Shown in pieces: positions 33,553 to 42,479 of a stretch of DNA of 64,000 nt. The translations under genes and the position numbers were made by a program. The number at the start of each line of letters is the position of its first letter. The first letter of the stretch is position 1. The stretch lies in NCBI RefSeq assembly GCF_004122735.1, contig NZ_SDIF01000031.1:1-64000 (forward strand), given 5' to 3'. Origin of the DNA: Streptomyces sioyaensis (lineage in GTDB: Bacteria > Actinomycetota > Actinomycetes > Streptomycetales > Streptomycetaceae). The notes under the pieces are model-generated. The model made no database searches. It saw only the letters and a program-made list of their open reading frames with translations, and was not told where the DNA came from.

Positions 33553-34032
33553 TCACTCGATCCCCAGGGGCCCGATGCCCAGGTCCGCACGCATGAGGTG
33601 ACGCATCCGCGCCATGGCCGCGCGCCGTTGCGCTATCAGGGGCGCTGCCTCGGCGGAGCCGACCGCCACCCCTCGGGCGTAGGCGTCGCGGAGCGTGCGC
33701 AGGCGGTGGAACGCCTCGTTGCCCGCCGCCACGACCTGCGGCGGGCCCACGAGCCAGAGGCGTTCACTCGCCGTGTAGATACCGGTGCCACGCACGGCTT
33801 CGCGTACGGCCGCGTCCCGCGCCGACTCGGACAGGTGATCTCCCAAGGCGACGGCCCGGATCTCTTCCCCCGCGGCTTTGAGGGCGGAGACGAACTCGGT
33901 GTACACCTCGCGCCGCACTTCCCGTGCGTGTCTGGCCTCCTCCCGCTGCCACCGTCGGCGATCGGCGAGCAGAGTGGCCGTGATGCCGATGACGGCACCG
34001 GTCAGTGTGGAGAGCAGCGGCATCCAGTCCAT
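33553..34032 (-). CDS. Small membrane-anchored hypothetical protein
   Basis: 159 residues. An N-terminal membrane helix (about 5-24, LLSTLTGAVIGITATLLADR) is followed by a charged helical body beginning RRWQREEARHAREVRREVYTEF. This layout is common among Streptomyces proteins of unknown function. The ATG at 34032 is chosen because the membrane helix follows at once; the ribosome site is weak. It is convergent with the phosphatase gene and 58 bp downstream of aspA on the same strand. I cannot assign a role. Confidence 0.65.
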   Translation of the reverse strand: MDWMPLLSTLTGAVIGITATLLADRRRWQREEARHAREVRREVYTEFVSALKAAGEEIRAVALGDHLSESARDAAVREAVRGTGIYTASERLWLVGPPQVVAAGNEAFHRLRTLRDAYARGVAVGSAEAAPLIAQRRAAMARMRHLMRADLGIGPLGIE

Positions 34033-34090
34033 GTGCCGCAGCGTGTCCGAGTCATGGCGCCGGCACCAGTGGTCGTGCCGTGGACGTGGC

Positions 34091-35503
34091 TTACCTGGCA
34101 CCCCCGGTGCCCGCGATTTCCTCCGGCCGGAGCAGCGCCGCGAGGCGGTCGGCCGGCAGCAGGCCCTGTTCCAGGACCAGTTCGGCGACGCCGCGGCCGG
34201 TGGCGAGCGCCTCCTTGGCGATGGCGGTGGCGGCGGTGTAGCCGATGTGCGGGTTGAGGGCGGTGACCAGTCCGATGGAGTTCTGCACGCTCGCGCGCAG
34301 GGTCTCGGTGTTGGCGGTGATGCCCGCGACGCAGCGCTCGGCGAGGGTGCGGCAGGCGGCGCCGAGGTGGGTGATGCTCTCCGAGAGGGAGTGCAGGATG
34401 ACCGGCTCGAACGCATTGAGCTGGAGCTGGCCCGCCTCGGCGGCCATGGTGATGGTGACGTCGTTGCCGATGACCTCGAAGGCGACCTGGTTGACGACTT
34501 CCGGGATCACCGGGTTGACCTTGCCGGGCATGATGCTCGAACCGGCCTGTACCGGCGGCAGGTTGATCTCCGCGAGGCCCGCGCGCGGACCGGAGGAGAG
34601 CAGCCGCAGATCGTTGCAGCTCTTGGAGAGCTTGACGGCGATGCGCTTGAGGACACCGGAGAGGTGGACGAAGGCGCCGCAGTCCTGGGTGGCCTCGACG
34701 AGGTCGGCGGCGGTGACCAGCGGCAGACCGGTGAGGGTGGCCAGGTGGTCACGGGCCGCCTCGGCATAGCCCTTGGGGGCGTTGAGGCCGGTGCCGATGG
34801 CGGTGGCGCCGAGGTTGATCTCGTGGATGAGCAGGACGGCCTCCGCCAGCCGGCTCTGGTCCTCCTCCAGCATCACCGCGTACGCCGAGAATTCCTGGCC
34901 CAGGGTCATCGGCACCGCGTCCTGGAGCTGGGTGCGCCCCATCTTGAGGACCTCGCGGAACTCCTCGGCCTTGGCCGCGAAGGCCTCGCGCAGCACGGTC
35001 ATCGAGTCGAGCAGTTCCCGTACGGCGATGATCGTGGCGACGTTCACGGCCGTCGGGTAGACGTCATTGGTCGACTGGCTGAGGTTGACGTGCTCGTTGG
35101 GGTGCAGATGGCCGTAGTCACCCTTGTCGTGGCCGAGGATCTCCAGCGCCCGGTTGGCGATCACCTCGTTGGCGTTCATGTTCGTCGAGGTGCCGGCACC
35201 GCCCTGGATGACGTCGACGATGAACTGGTCGTGCAGCCGGCCGCCGTCCCGGATCTCCCGGCACGCGGCGGCGATGGCATCGGCCCGCTCCCGGTCCAGC
35301 AGCCCGAGGTCCTCGTTGGCCCGGGCCGCGGCTTCCTTGACGGCGGCGAGCGCATTGATCAGATGCGGGTAGGTGGCGATCGGCGTACCGGTGATGGGGA
35401 AGTTCTCCCTGGCGCGCAGGGTGTGCACGCCCCAGTACGCCTCGGCCGGTATCTCGCGGTCGCCGAGCAGATCGTGTTCGCGGCGGTGGCCGGCGGCAGT
35501 CAT
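34091..35503 (-). CDS. aspA: Aspartate ammonia-lyase
   Basis: Converts L-aspartate to fumarate and ammonia. The 470-residue protein has the fumarase/aspartase signature GSSIMPGKVNP and the upstream motifs GGAGTSTNMNANEV and HPNEHVNLSQSTNDVYPT, which separate aspartase from fumarase C. The start MTAAGHRREHDLLGDREIP follows AAAGGA. It is the last gene of a minus-strand operon with GntR, asparagine permease and asparaginase, so it completes the route asparagine to aspartate to fumarate. Confidence 0.9.
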   Translation of the reverse strand: MTAAGHRREHDLLGDREIPAEAYWGVHTLRARENFPITGTPIATYPHLINALAAVKEAAARANEDLGLLDRERADAIAAACREIRDGGRLHDQFIVDVIQGGAGTSTNMNANEVIANRALEILGHDKGDYGHLHPNEHVNLSQSTNDVYPTAVNVATIIAVRELLDSMTVLREAFAAKAEEFREVLKMGRTQLQDAVPMTLGQEFSAYAVMLEEDQSRLAEAVLLIHEINLGATAIGTGLNAPKGYAEAARDHLATLTGLPLVTAADLVEATQDCGAFVHLSGVLKRIAVKLSKSCNDLRLLSSGPRAGLAEINLPPVQAGSSIMPGKVNPVIPEVVNQVAFEVIGNDVTITMAAEAGQLQLNAFEPVILHSLSESITHLGAACRTLAERCVAGITANTETLRASVQNSIGLVTALNPHIGYTAATAIAKEALATGRGVAELVLEQGLLPADRLAALLRPEEIAGTGGAR

Positions 35504-35555
35504 GGTGCTGAGGGTCCTTTGTGAAGGGGGATTGCGGAGGTGAGGTGAGGGGGTG

Positions 35556-36584
35556 TCAGGACAGCTGTGGTGCCGTGGGGTGCACGGCCCGGAGGGTGCC
35601 GACCGGCGCGCCGCCCCCGAGGACGGGGGCGGTGGCGAAGGCGGCGAGGACACCGGGGTCGACGCCGCAGAGCGCCAGGGCCGCCGCCGTCACCGGCATC
35701 CGGGCGCGGTCGCCGCCGTCGGCTATCTTCACGCCGACGGCCCGGCCGTCCGGCAGCGCCGCGACCTGCACCCCTTCGAAGCCGTCCTTGGCGAGCAGCC
35801 CGGGCACCGCGCGCACCAGCCGGGCGACGTCCCGGTTGCTGCCGGAGACCATCTCCGGGTGGGCGCGCATCGCCGCGGCGACCCGGCCCTCGTCGGTGCC
35901 GGGTGCCGCCGTCGCCAGCCGGGCGGCGGCCCGGGTCAGCCCGTGCAGCGAGACCGAGAACAGCGGGGCGCCACAGCCGTCGACCGTGACGTGGGCGATG
36001 CGCTGGCCGGTGAGGTCCTCCACGGTCGCGGCGAGCTCCTGCTGCAAGGGGTGCCCGGCATCGAGGTAGTCGTCCAGCCGCCATCCCCGGGTGCGGGCCG
36101 TCAGCAGCATGGCGGCGTGCTTGCCCGAGCAGTTCTGCGCGAGACGGGAGGGGCCGAGGCCGCGCCGGATCCACTCGTCGCGGACCGCCGGGTCGTACGG
36201 CAGATCGGGGACGTTGCGCAGGTCGTCCTCGGTCAGCTCCGCGGGGGCCAGGATGCGCCGGGCGCCGGCCAGATGCCGTTCCTCACCGGAGTGGCTGGCC
36301 GCGACCAGGGCCAGCAACTCCTCGTCCAGCGGCGGCAGTCCCGCACGCAGCAGCCCGACCGCCTGGAGCGGCTTCAGCGCCGAGCGCGGGTAGCACGCGA
36401 CCTCGATGTCGCCCGCCTGATACGCCACGCTCCCGTCGGCCGCCAGTACGACGACCGACCCGTGGTGGACGCCCTCGATCATTCCTCCGCGTACCACGTG
36501 GGCGACGGGTACGTGTGCCGGTTCGCGGACCACGGGTGCTTCGCCCGGGGTGCGGTGCGGCCGGACAGTGCTCTGGCTCATCAT
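35556..36584 (-). CDS. L-asparaginase (Asparaginase_II/Rhizobium etli class)
   Basis: Hydrolyses asparagine to aspartate and ammonia. The 342-residue protein belongs to the PF06089 type, distinct from E. coli AnsA/AnsB. Recognisable parts are PRSALKPLQAVGLL (catalytic Ser-Lys region), ASHSGEERHL, QNCSGKHAAMLL and HVTVDGCGAPLFSVSL. Its ATG shares the A of the preceding permease's TGA (TGATG), so translation is probably coupled. A TTG one codon earlier is possible. Confidence 0.88.
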   Translation of the reverse strand: MMSQSTVRPHRTPGEAPVVREPAHVPVAHVVRGGMIEGVHHGSVVVLAADGSVAYQAGDIEVACYPRSALKPLQAVGLLRAGLPPLDEELLALVAASHSGEERHLAGARRILAPAELTEDDLRNVPDLPYDPAVRDEWIRRGLGPSRLAQNCSGKHAAMLLTARTRGWRLDDYLDAGHPLQQELAATVEDLTGQRIAHVTVDGCGAPLFSVSLHGLTRAAARLATAAPGTDEGRVAAAMRAHPEMVSGSNRDVARLVRAVPGLLAKDGFEGVQVAALPDGRAVGVKIADGGDRARMPVTAAALALCGVDPGVLAAFATAPVLGGGAPVGTLRAVHPTAPQLS

Positions 36585-38143
36585 CAACTCTCGCTGGATC
36601 CACTGCTCTTGGGGTCATCGGCGGCCGGCCGGGGGTGGGGAAGGGGCCCGGCGGCCGCACTCCCGGCGGCTTCCGGCGCACCGCTCTCGCGCGTCGCCGC
36701 GTCCCGCAGGGTGCCGACCCGGCCGCGTACCAGGAACCAGCCGCCGACCAGTGCCGCCACGATCACCGGGAGCGAGAGCACGGTGGCCCGGCCCGGTCCG
36801 TCGTCGGCCCACATCAGCACCAGGACGAGGGCGAGGAAGGCCAGCGTCACACACTCGGTCCACGGCGAGCCGGGCAGCCGGTAGCTGGGGCGGGCGAGCT
36901 CCCCGGCCCGGGTCTTCCGCCAGAAGAGCAGATGGCAGATCATGATCATCGCCCAGGTGCTGAGGATGCCGATGGCCGCGAAGTTCAGCACGATCTCGAA
37001 CGCGTCGCTCGGCACGACGTAGTTGAGGCCCACGCCCAGCACACAGATGCCCGAGGTGAGCAGGATGCCGCCGTACGGGACCTGGCTGCGGCTCATCAGG
37101 CCGGTGAACTTCGGCGCGGAGCCGGACATCGCCATCGAGCGCAGAATGCGTCCGGTGGAGTAGAGGCCGGAATTGAGGCTGGACATCGCGGCGGTGAGCA
37201 CGACGAGGTTCATCACGCCGCCCGCGGCCGGCACGCCGACACGGGACAGCACGGTGACGAAGGGGCTCTCGTCGGCGGAGTACGAGCTCCAGGGCAGCAG
37301 CATCGACAGCAGGACCACCGAGCCGACGTAGAAGATGCCCACCCGCCACATGATCGAGTTGATCGCCTTGGGCATGATCTTCTCCGGCTCGGCGGTCTCG
37401 CCGGCCGTGACGCCGACCAGTTCGACCGAGGCATAGGCGAACACCACACCCTGGATGACCAGCAGCATCGCCAGCGTTCCGGTCGGGAAGACCCCGCCGT
37501 GGTCGGCGATCAGCGCGGGGCCGGGGGAGTGGCCGCCGACCGGGTGCTGGCTGACCAGCAGGAAGATGCCGATCAGCATGAAGACGACCAGCGCACTGAC
37601 CTTGACGATCGCGAACCAGAACTCCATCTCGCCGAAGATCCGCACGGAGATGAGGTTGACGGTCAGCACGACCGCGAGGGCTATCAGCGCGATCACCCAC
37701 TGCGGTACATCGGAGAACATGCCCCAGTAGTGCGTATAGGTCGCCACCGCCGTGATGTCGGCGATTCCGGTGGTCGCCCAGTTCAGGAAGTACATCCAGC
37801 CCGCGACGAACGCCCCCTTCTCGCCGAGGAATTCACGGGCGTAGGACACGAACGCACCGGAGGACGGCCGGTGCAGCACCAGCTCGCCGAGGGCGCGCAC
37901 CACCAGGAACGCGAACAGTCCGCAGAGCGCGTACGCCACGGCCAGTGACGGCCCGGCGTCGGCGAGCCGGCCGCCCGCGCCCAGGAAGAGACCGGTGCCG
38001 ATGGCCCCGCCGATCGCGATCATGTTGACGTGCCGGGACTTGAGGGACTTCTGATAACCGGCGTCGCCGGCGTCCACATGCCCGCTCGTCGGTGTGGGTG
38101 GTTGTTGCTGCCGTTCCGCCTGCCGGAGGGATTGCTCGCTCAC
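36584..38143 (-). CDS. ansP: L-asparagine permease (APC family, AnsP type)
   Basis: Inner-membrane amino acid/proton symporter of 519 residues with about 12 helices. The signature NMIAIGGAIGTGLFLGAGGRL near residue 40 and RALGELVLHRPSSGAFVSYA mark the AAT subfamily. AnsP identity rests on operon context with asparaginase and aspartase. The GTG start overlaps the stop of the GntR gene by four bases (GTGA). The tail is Ala/Pro-rich and cytoplasmic. Confidence 0.85.
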   Translation of the reverse strand: MSEQSLRQAERQQQPPTPTSGHVDAGDAGYQKSLKSRHVNMIAIGGAIGTGLFLGAGGRLADAGPSLAVAYALCGLFAFLVVRALGELVLHRPSSGAFVSYAREFLGEKGAFVAGWMYFLNWATTGIADITAVATYTHYWGMFSDVPQWVIALIALAVVLTVNLISVRIFGEMEFWFAIVKVSALVVFMLIGIFLLVSQHPVGGHSPGPALIADHGGVFPTGTLAMLLVIQGVVFAYASVELVGVTAGETAEPEKIMPKAINSIMWRVGIFYVGSVVLLSMLLPWSSYSADESPFVTVLSRVGVPAAGGVMNLVVLTAAMSSLNSGLYSTGRILRSMAMSGSAPKFTGLMSRSQVPYGGILLTSGICVLGVGLNYVVPSDAFEIVLNFAAIGILSTWAMIMICHLLFWRKTRAGELARPSYRLPGSPWTECVTLAFLALVLVLMWADDGPGRATVLSLPVIVAALVGGWFLVRGRVGTLRDAATRESGAPEAAGSAAAGPLPHPRPAADDPKSSGSSES

Positions 38144-38874
38144 GCGTGATCCTCGTCTTCCGTGGAGGGGGCCGTGCGGTGTTGCGGCCGCACGATGGTG
38201 GTCAGCGTCGTTTCGACGCGTACGAGGTGGTGCGCCATGGCGTCCACGGCGTCCTGTTCGGAGCTGTCGACGAGAGCCTCGACGATCGCCCGGTGTTCCC
38301 GGTTGGACTGCTCGCGCCGTCCGCCGAGTTCATTGAGGAACGCCGACTGGCGGGCCAGTGCGTCGCGGATCTCCTCGATGACCCGGCGGAAGACCGGATT
38401 GCGGGCCGCTTGGGCGACGGCGAGATGGAACATCGTGTCCATCGCCACCCACGCGGTGGTGTCGGTCTCCTGCTCCATCCGCTCCAGCAGATGGGTCAGG
38501 TGATCGAGGTCCTCCGGCGTACGGCGCACCGCCGCGTACCCGGCCACCGGGATCTCCACATGACGACGGACCTCCAGGAGGTCGCTCGCCGTGTAGTCGC
38601 CGAAGGTCGGGTCGGCCGCCGCGCCGTCGGAGACGACGAAGGTGCCCTTGCCGGTACGTGAGACCGTCAGCCCCATCGTCTGGAGCGCGCGCAGCGCCTC
38701 GCGGAGCACGGGGCGGCTCACTTCCAGCCGGCGGCAGAGTTCTGCCTCCGACGGGAGCTTGTCGCCGACCGCGAAATCGCCCCGCTCGATGGCGTCGCGC
38801 AAATGGTGCAGCACCGCTTCCATCGCGCTGATCCGCCGAGGGGTGCCGCCAGCTGTCTGGCTGTCTGACAGGTT
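38140..38874 (-). CDS. GntR/FCD regulator of the asparagine operon
   Basis: Winged-helix regulator. The DNA-binding part has KLPSEAELCRRLEVSRPVLREAL, and the FCD domain includes DTMFHLAVAQAARNPVF. I use the GTG at 38874 (244 residues). TTGACA (38908-38913) and GACGAT (38884-38889), read on the minus strand, could make it a leaderless start. The ATG at 38823, which begins MEAVLHHLRD, is the main alternative. Overlap with ansP shows it is the first gene of the operon, so autoregulation is likely. The ligand may be asparagine or aspartate. Confidence 0.83.
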   Translation of the reverse strand, partial: NLSDSQTAGGTPRRISAMEAVLHHLRDAIERGDFAVGDKLPSEAELCRRLEVSRPVLREALRALQTMGLTVSRTGKGTFVVSDGAAADPTFGDYTASDLLEVRRHVEIPVAGYAAVRRTPEDLDHLTHLLERMEQETDTTAWVAMDTMFHLAVAQAARNPVFRRVIEEIRDALARQSAFLNELGGRREQSNREHRAIVEALVDSSEQDAVDAMAHHLVRVETTLTTIVRPQHRTAPSTEDEDHA

Positions 38875-38913
38875 CACCCCGGGATCGTCGGATCCGGCCG
38901 GGGGAGCTGTCAA
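38861..38913 (-). promoter_or_regulatory. Promoter and candidate GntR operator of the asparagine operon
   Basis: On the minus strand TTGACA (38913-38908) and GACGAT (38889-38884) are 18 bp apart. CTGTC-T-GACAG (38861-38871) is a perfect 5-bp-arm palindrome and resembles FCD-GntR operators. It is preceded by a direct CTGTCTGG repeat and lies just after the predicted transcription start. Confidence 0.55.
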
Positions 38914-38961
38914 GGGGTCGGGCGCAGATCGTTCCCCGGGCCCGGTCCGGACCCGGCCCGG

Positions 38962-39654
38962 TCAGTGGGCGCGTGCCCAGCGGTAGCGGTGTTCGGGGCG
39001 TCCGGTGTCGCCGTATTTGAGGGTCAGGGTGATGTGGCCGCTGCGTTCGAGGTGCTTGAGGTAGCGCTGGGCCGTGGAGCGGCTGACGCCGGAGCGTTCG
39101 GCGACCTCGTGCGCGGACAGGGGGTGCCCGGCCCGGTCCAGGACCTGGCGGATCAGCTCGACGGTCGCCGCCGAGTGGCCCTTGGGGAGCTCGGTGTGCG
39201 GGGAGTCGGCCGCCCGGAAGGCGCCGAAGATCCGGTCCACCTGCTCCTGGCCGGCCTCGCCGCGCCCCCCCACCCCCGCCACGGTCCGGCGCAGCGCCGC
39301 ATAGCCCTCCAGCTTCGCCCGCAGCCCGGAGAAGCCGAACGGCTTGACGAGATACTGCAGCGCGCCACAGCGCATCGCGTCCTGGACGGTGGCCACGTCC
39401 CGCGCCGCCGTCACCATGATCACGTCGGTGCGGTGGCCGAGCTGCCGCAGCCGCCGCACCAGCGCCAGCCCCGTCTCGTCGGGCAGATAGTGGTCGAGCA
39501 GCACCAGATCGATCCGGGTGCGCTCCAGCGTGGCCAGGGCCTGGGCGGCGGTGTGGGCGCGGCCGGCGACCCGGAAGCCGGGCACCTGGGACACGTAGGC
39601 GGCATTGATCTCGGCGACATGGAAGTCGTCGTCCACCACAAGGACATCGATCAT
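38962..39654 (-). CDS. Two-component response regulator, CitB/DctR/DcuR family
   Basis: 230-residue DNA-binding response regulator. The receiver domain has Asp9/Asp10, the phosphorylation site Asp54 (LLDHYLP) and Lys104 (YLVKPFGF). The C-terminal helix-turn-helix (about 170-215, SAHEVAERSGVSRSTAQRYLKHLE) is that of the CitB group. The ATG at 39654 has GGAG seven bases upstream. It is cotranscribed after the sensor kinase gene, which ends 105 bp upstream. CitB-type regulators normally sense citrate or C4-dicarboxylates. Confidence 0.88.
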   Translation of the reverse strand: MIDVLVVDDDFHVAEINAAYVSQVPGFRVAGRAHTAAQALATLERTRIDLVLLDHYLPDETGLALVRRLRQLGHRTDVIMVTAARDVATVQDAMRCGALQYLVKPFGFSGLRAKLEGYAALRRTVAGVGGRGEAGQEQVDRIFGAFRAADSPHTELPKGHSAATVELIRQVLDRAGHPLSAHEVAERSGVSRSTAQRYLKHLERSGHITLTLKYGDTGRPEHRYRWARAH

Positions 39655-39759
39655 CGTGACGCTCCGCTCACCCGGCACTTCGCTGCTGTGATTCCGCGCT
39701 CGGCCCTTGCCCGGCCGACCCCGCTCGTTCGTGGCGCTCCCGGCGCCGGGACACCCCGC

Positions 39760-41436
39760 TCACCTGGGCTCTCCCGCGGTCGTGAGGGCACGCCCGGGGG
39801 AGTCGGCCGGCGGGGCGAGCGCCTCGGGCAGGACGACGGTGAAGACCGCGCCGCCGCCCGCGCGGGCGGTCACCCGGGCCATCCCGCCGTAGCGCTCGGC
39901 GAGCCGGCGCACCAGCGCGAGGCCGATGCCCCGGCCGCGGTGGAAGGCCACACCGCGCTCGGACGGCCGGTCCGCGGGGGCCGGCGGGACGGCCTTGGTG
40001 GACCAGCCCTCGGCGAAGATCCGCTCCCGTAGCTCCACCGGCACCCCCGCCCCCGTGTCCGAGACCCGCAGCACGGCCGTGCTGCCCTCGGCCTGCAGCT
40101 CCACCTCGACGAACGGCTCGGCACGGCGGTGCTCGGCGGCGGCGTCCAGCGCGTTGTCGATGAGATTGCCCAGGACGGTCACCAGATCGCGCGGGTCGAC
40201 CACCGCATCGGGCAGCAGCGTCGCGGGCGACACCCGCAGCGGTACGCCGCGTTCGGCAGCGATGGCGGCCTTGCCGACCAGCAGCGCGGAGAGCAGCGGG
40301 TCGTGCACCCGCTCCGCGATCTGTTCCGCGGAGGCCCGCTGGGCGCTGGTCACTTCGGTGACGAAGGCCACCGCCGTGTCGTGCCGGCCGAGTTCCAACA
40401 GTCCGCGCAGGGTGTGCAGTTGATTGGCGTGCTCGTGGTCCTGCGCCCGCAGCGCGTCCAACAGCCCCTGGGTGCTGTCCAGTTCGCGGCCGAGCAGCTC
40501 CAGCTCGGTGCGGTCGCGCAGGGTCACCACCGCCCCGCCGTCCGGCGTCGGCATCCGGTTCGCGACCAGCACCCGCCCGCCGCTGACGGCCAGCAGATCC
40601 GCGCCGGCCACCCGCCCGGCCAGCACTTCCGTGGTCCGGCCCGGCGCCAGCACCTCGTCCAGCGCCCGCCCCGCCGCCTGCCCGTCCAGGCCCAGCAGCC
40701 GCCCGGCCTCGTCATTGACCAGCCGGATCCGGCCGTGCCGGTCGAAGGCGACCACCCCCTCACGGATGCCGTGCAGCATCGCCTCCCGCTCGTCGAGCAG
40801 CGCGGAGATGTCGGCGAACGCCACCCCGTGGGTACGGCGCCGCAGCCCGCGGGCGAGGACGAGCGCGGCCAGTACGCCGACGGCCAGCGCCGCGCCCGCG
40901 TACCGCAGCACCACGGGGATGGTGCCCAGCAGCCGGCTGTGGACGCTGTCGTAGGCGATGCCGACCGATACCGCGCCGACGATCCGGCCGCGGTCGTCGC
41001 GCAGCGGCACCTTGGCGCGGGCCGAACGCCCCAGCGTCCCGGTGTCGATCTGCCGGACCTGGCGTCCTGCCAGGGTCCGGCTGGGGTCGGTGGAGACGTG
41101 CCGGCCGATCTCGGCGGGGTTGGTGTGCGACCAGCGCACCCCGCGGGTGTCCATCACCACGATGTACAGCGCCCCGGTCGCCTTGCGGATCCGCTCGGCG
41201 TCCGCCTGCACCGGCCCGTGTGCGTCCGGCGCGGTGGCGGCCAGCTCCCGGGCGAGGTCCCGTTCGGCGGCTGTGGTCTGGGCGATGGACAGCGCACGGC
41301 GCATCGCCTGATCGTCCAGCTGGGAGCTGAGCGGGGCCAGGAACAGGCCGGTGGCCAGCACCATGACCCCGGTGGTGAGGGTCACCTGCGCGGTCAGCAC
41401 CTGCGCAAAGACACGTCGCGGCCGGCGGATGCGCAT
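39760..41436 (-). CDS. Sensor histidine kinase, CitA/DcuS/DctB family
   Basis: 558-residue membrane kinase. Two membrane helices (about 14-36 and 175-197) flank an extracytoplasmic PAS-like (PDC) sensor with the family phrase YIVVMDTRGVRWSHTNP. A cytoplasmic PAS (about 220-320, EGVVAFDRHGRIRLVN) follows. The dimerisation/phosphoacceptor segment is LRAQDHEHANQLHTLRGLL, and the HATPase domain has NLIDNALDAA, DTGAGVP and RGIGLALVRRL. The start follows GAGGGAGG. It is divergent from an SsuABC-type transporter, a likely target of the pair. Confidence 0.87.
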   Translation of the reverse strand: MRIRRPRRVFAQVLTAQVTLTTGVMVLATGLFLAPLSSQLDDQAMRRALSIAQTTAAERDLARELAATAPDAHGPVQADAERIRKATGALYIVVMDTRGVRWSHTNPAEIGRHVSTDPSRTLAGRQVRQIDTGTLGRSARAKVPLRDDRGRIVGAVSVGIAYDSVHSRLLGTIPVVLRYAGAALAVGVLAALVLARGLRRRTHGVAFADISALLDEREAMLHGIREGVVAFDRHGRIRLVNDEAGRLLGLDGQAAGRALDEVLAPGRTTEVLAGRVAGADLLAVSGGRVLVANRMPTPDGGAVVTLRDRTELELLGRELDSTQGLLDALRAQDHEHANQLHTLRGLLELGRHDTAVAFVTEVTSAQRASAEQIAERVHDPLLSALLVGKAAIAAERGVPLRVSPATLLPDAVVDPRDLVTVLGNLIDNALDAAAEHRRAEPFVEVELQAEGSTAVLRVSDTGAGVPVELRERIFAEGWSTKAVPPAPADRPSERGVAFHRGRGIGLALVRRLAERYGGMARVTARAGGGAVFTVVLPEALAPPADSPGRALTTAGEPR

Positions 41437-41663
41437 GGGGCCTCCCTCGTCTCCGGCCCTCCGCTGCCATGCGGAACCGAAACTTCCTGTTATCTCGCGG
41501 TGCCCCGCACGGTAAGCCGCGCGTAAGCAATTGCGCACCCCTTGATAAAGACTTAGCTGTTCTAGCGTGAGCAAAATGAGCACAACAGGGTTTGCGCGCA
41601 GAAAACCGGGTTGCGCCCACAAGGCTGCCGCTGTGGCCCCGCTCACTCCTAGCCTCCCGGGCC

Positions 41664-42479
41664 ATGAACAGGAACACGAGCCCCGCTATCGAATTGCGGG
41701 GTACGAGCAAGGCATTCCGGACTCCCTCGGGGGCGCTGCACACCGCCGTCCGGGATCTGGATCTGGTCGTCGAGCGCGGTGAGTTCGTCGCGGTCGTCGG
41801 CCCCACCGGCTGCGGCAAGTCCACCACGCTGACCCTGGTCAGCGGGCTGGAGGAGCCGACCGAAGGCGAGGTGCTGGTGGCCGGCGAGCCGGTCCGGGGC
41901 ATCGGGGACAAGATCGGGTTCGTCTTCCAGCAGGATGCGGTCTTCCCCTGGCGCACCGTGCTGTCGAACGTGATGGCCGGCCCGCGGTTCCGCGGCGTCC
42001 CCAAGACGGAGGCCCGGCAGCGGGCCCGGGAATGGCTCGCCCGGGTCGGACTGGCGTCCTTCGAGGACCGCTATCCGCATCAGCTCTCCGGCGGGCAGCG
42101 CAAGCGCGTCGCCCTCGCCGCGACCTTCGTCAACGACCCCGAAATCCTCCTCATGGACGAGCCCTTCTCCGCCCTCGACGTGCAGACCCGGGCGCTGATG
42201 TCGGACGAACTGCTGGAGCTGTGGTCGGGCACCGGCGCCTCCGTCGTGTTCGTCACCCACGACCTGGAGGAGTCCATCGCGCTCGCCGACAAGGTGGTGG
42301 TCATGACCGCCGGTCCGGCGACCGTCAAGGAGGTCTTCGCGGTCGATCTGCCGCGTCCGCGCAAGGTCGAGTCGATCCGGCTGGAGCCGCGGTTCCTGGA
42401 GATCTACCGGGAGATCTGGTCCTCCCTCGGTGAAGAGGTCCGGATCACCCGCGAAAGGGGTGCCGCACATGTCGCCTGA
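41664..42479 (+). CDS. ABC transporter ATPase, SsuB/TauB/NrtD type
   Basis: 271-residue ATPase of an importer for sulfonate, taurine, nitrate, pyrimidine precursor or similar anions. Walker A is GPTGCGKST, the Q-loop is VFQQD, the signature is LSGGQRKR, Walker B is ILLMDEPFSALD and the switch is VTHD. The ATG at 41664 (MNRNTSPAIEL) is chosen because the ABC fold starts directly after it; a longer frame begins at 41592. It overlaps the permease start by 11 bases. The space up to the divergent kinase gene holds the promoters. Confidence 0.85.
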   Translation: MNRNTSPAIELRGTSKAFRTPSGALHTAVRDLDLVVERGEFVAVVGPTGCGKSTTLTLVSGLEEPTEGEVLVAGEPVRGIGDKIGFVFQQDAVFPWRTVLSNVMAGPRFRGVPKTEARQRAREWLARVGLASFEDRYPHQLSGGQRKRVALAATFVNDPEILLMDEPFSALDVQTRALMSDELLELWSGTGASVVFVTHDLEESIALADKVVVMTAGPATVKEVFAVDLPRPRKVESIRLEPRFLEIYREIWSSLGEEVRITRERGAAHVA

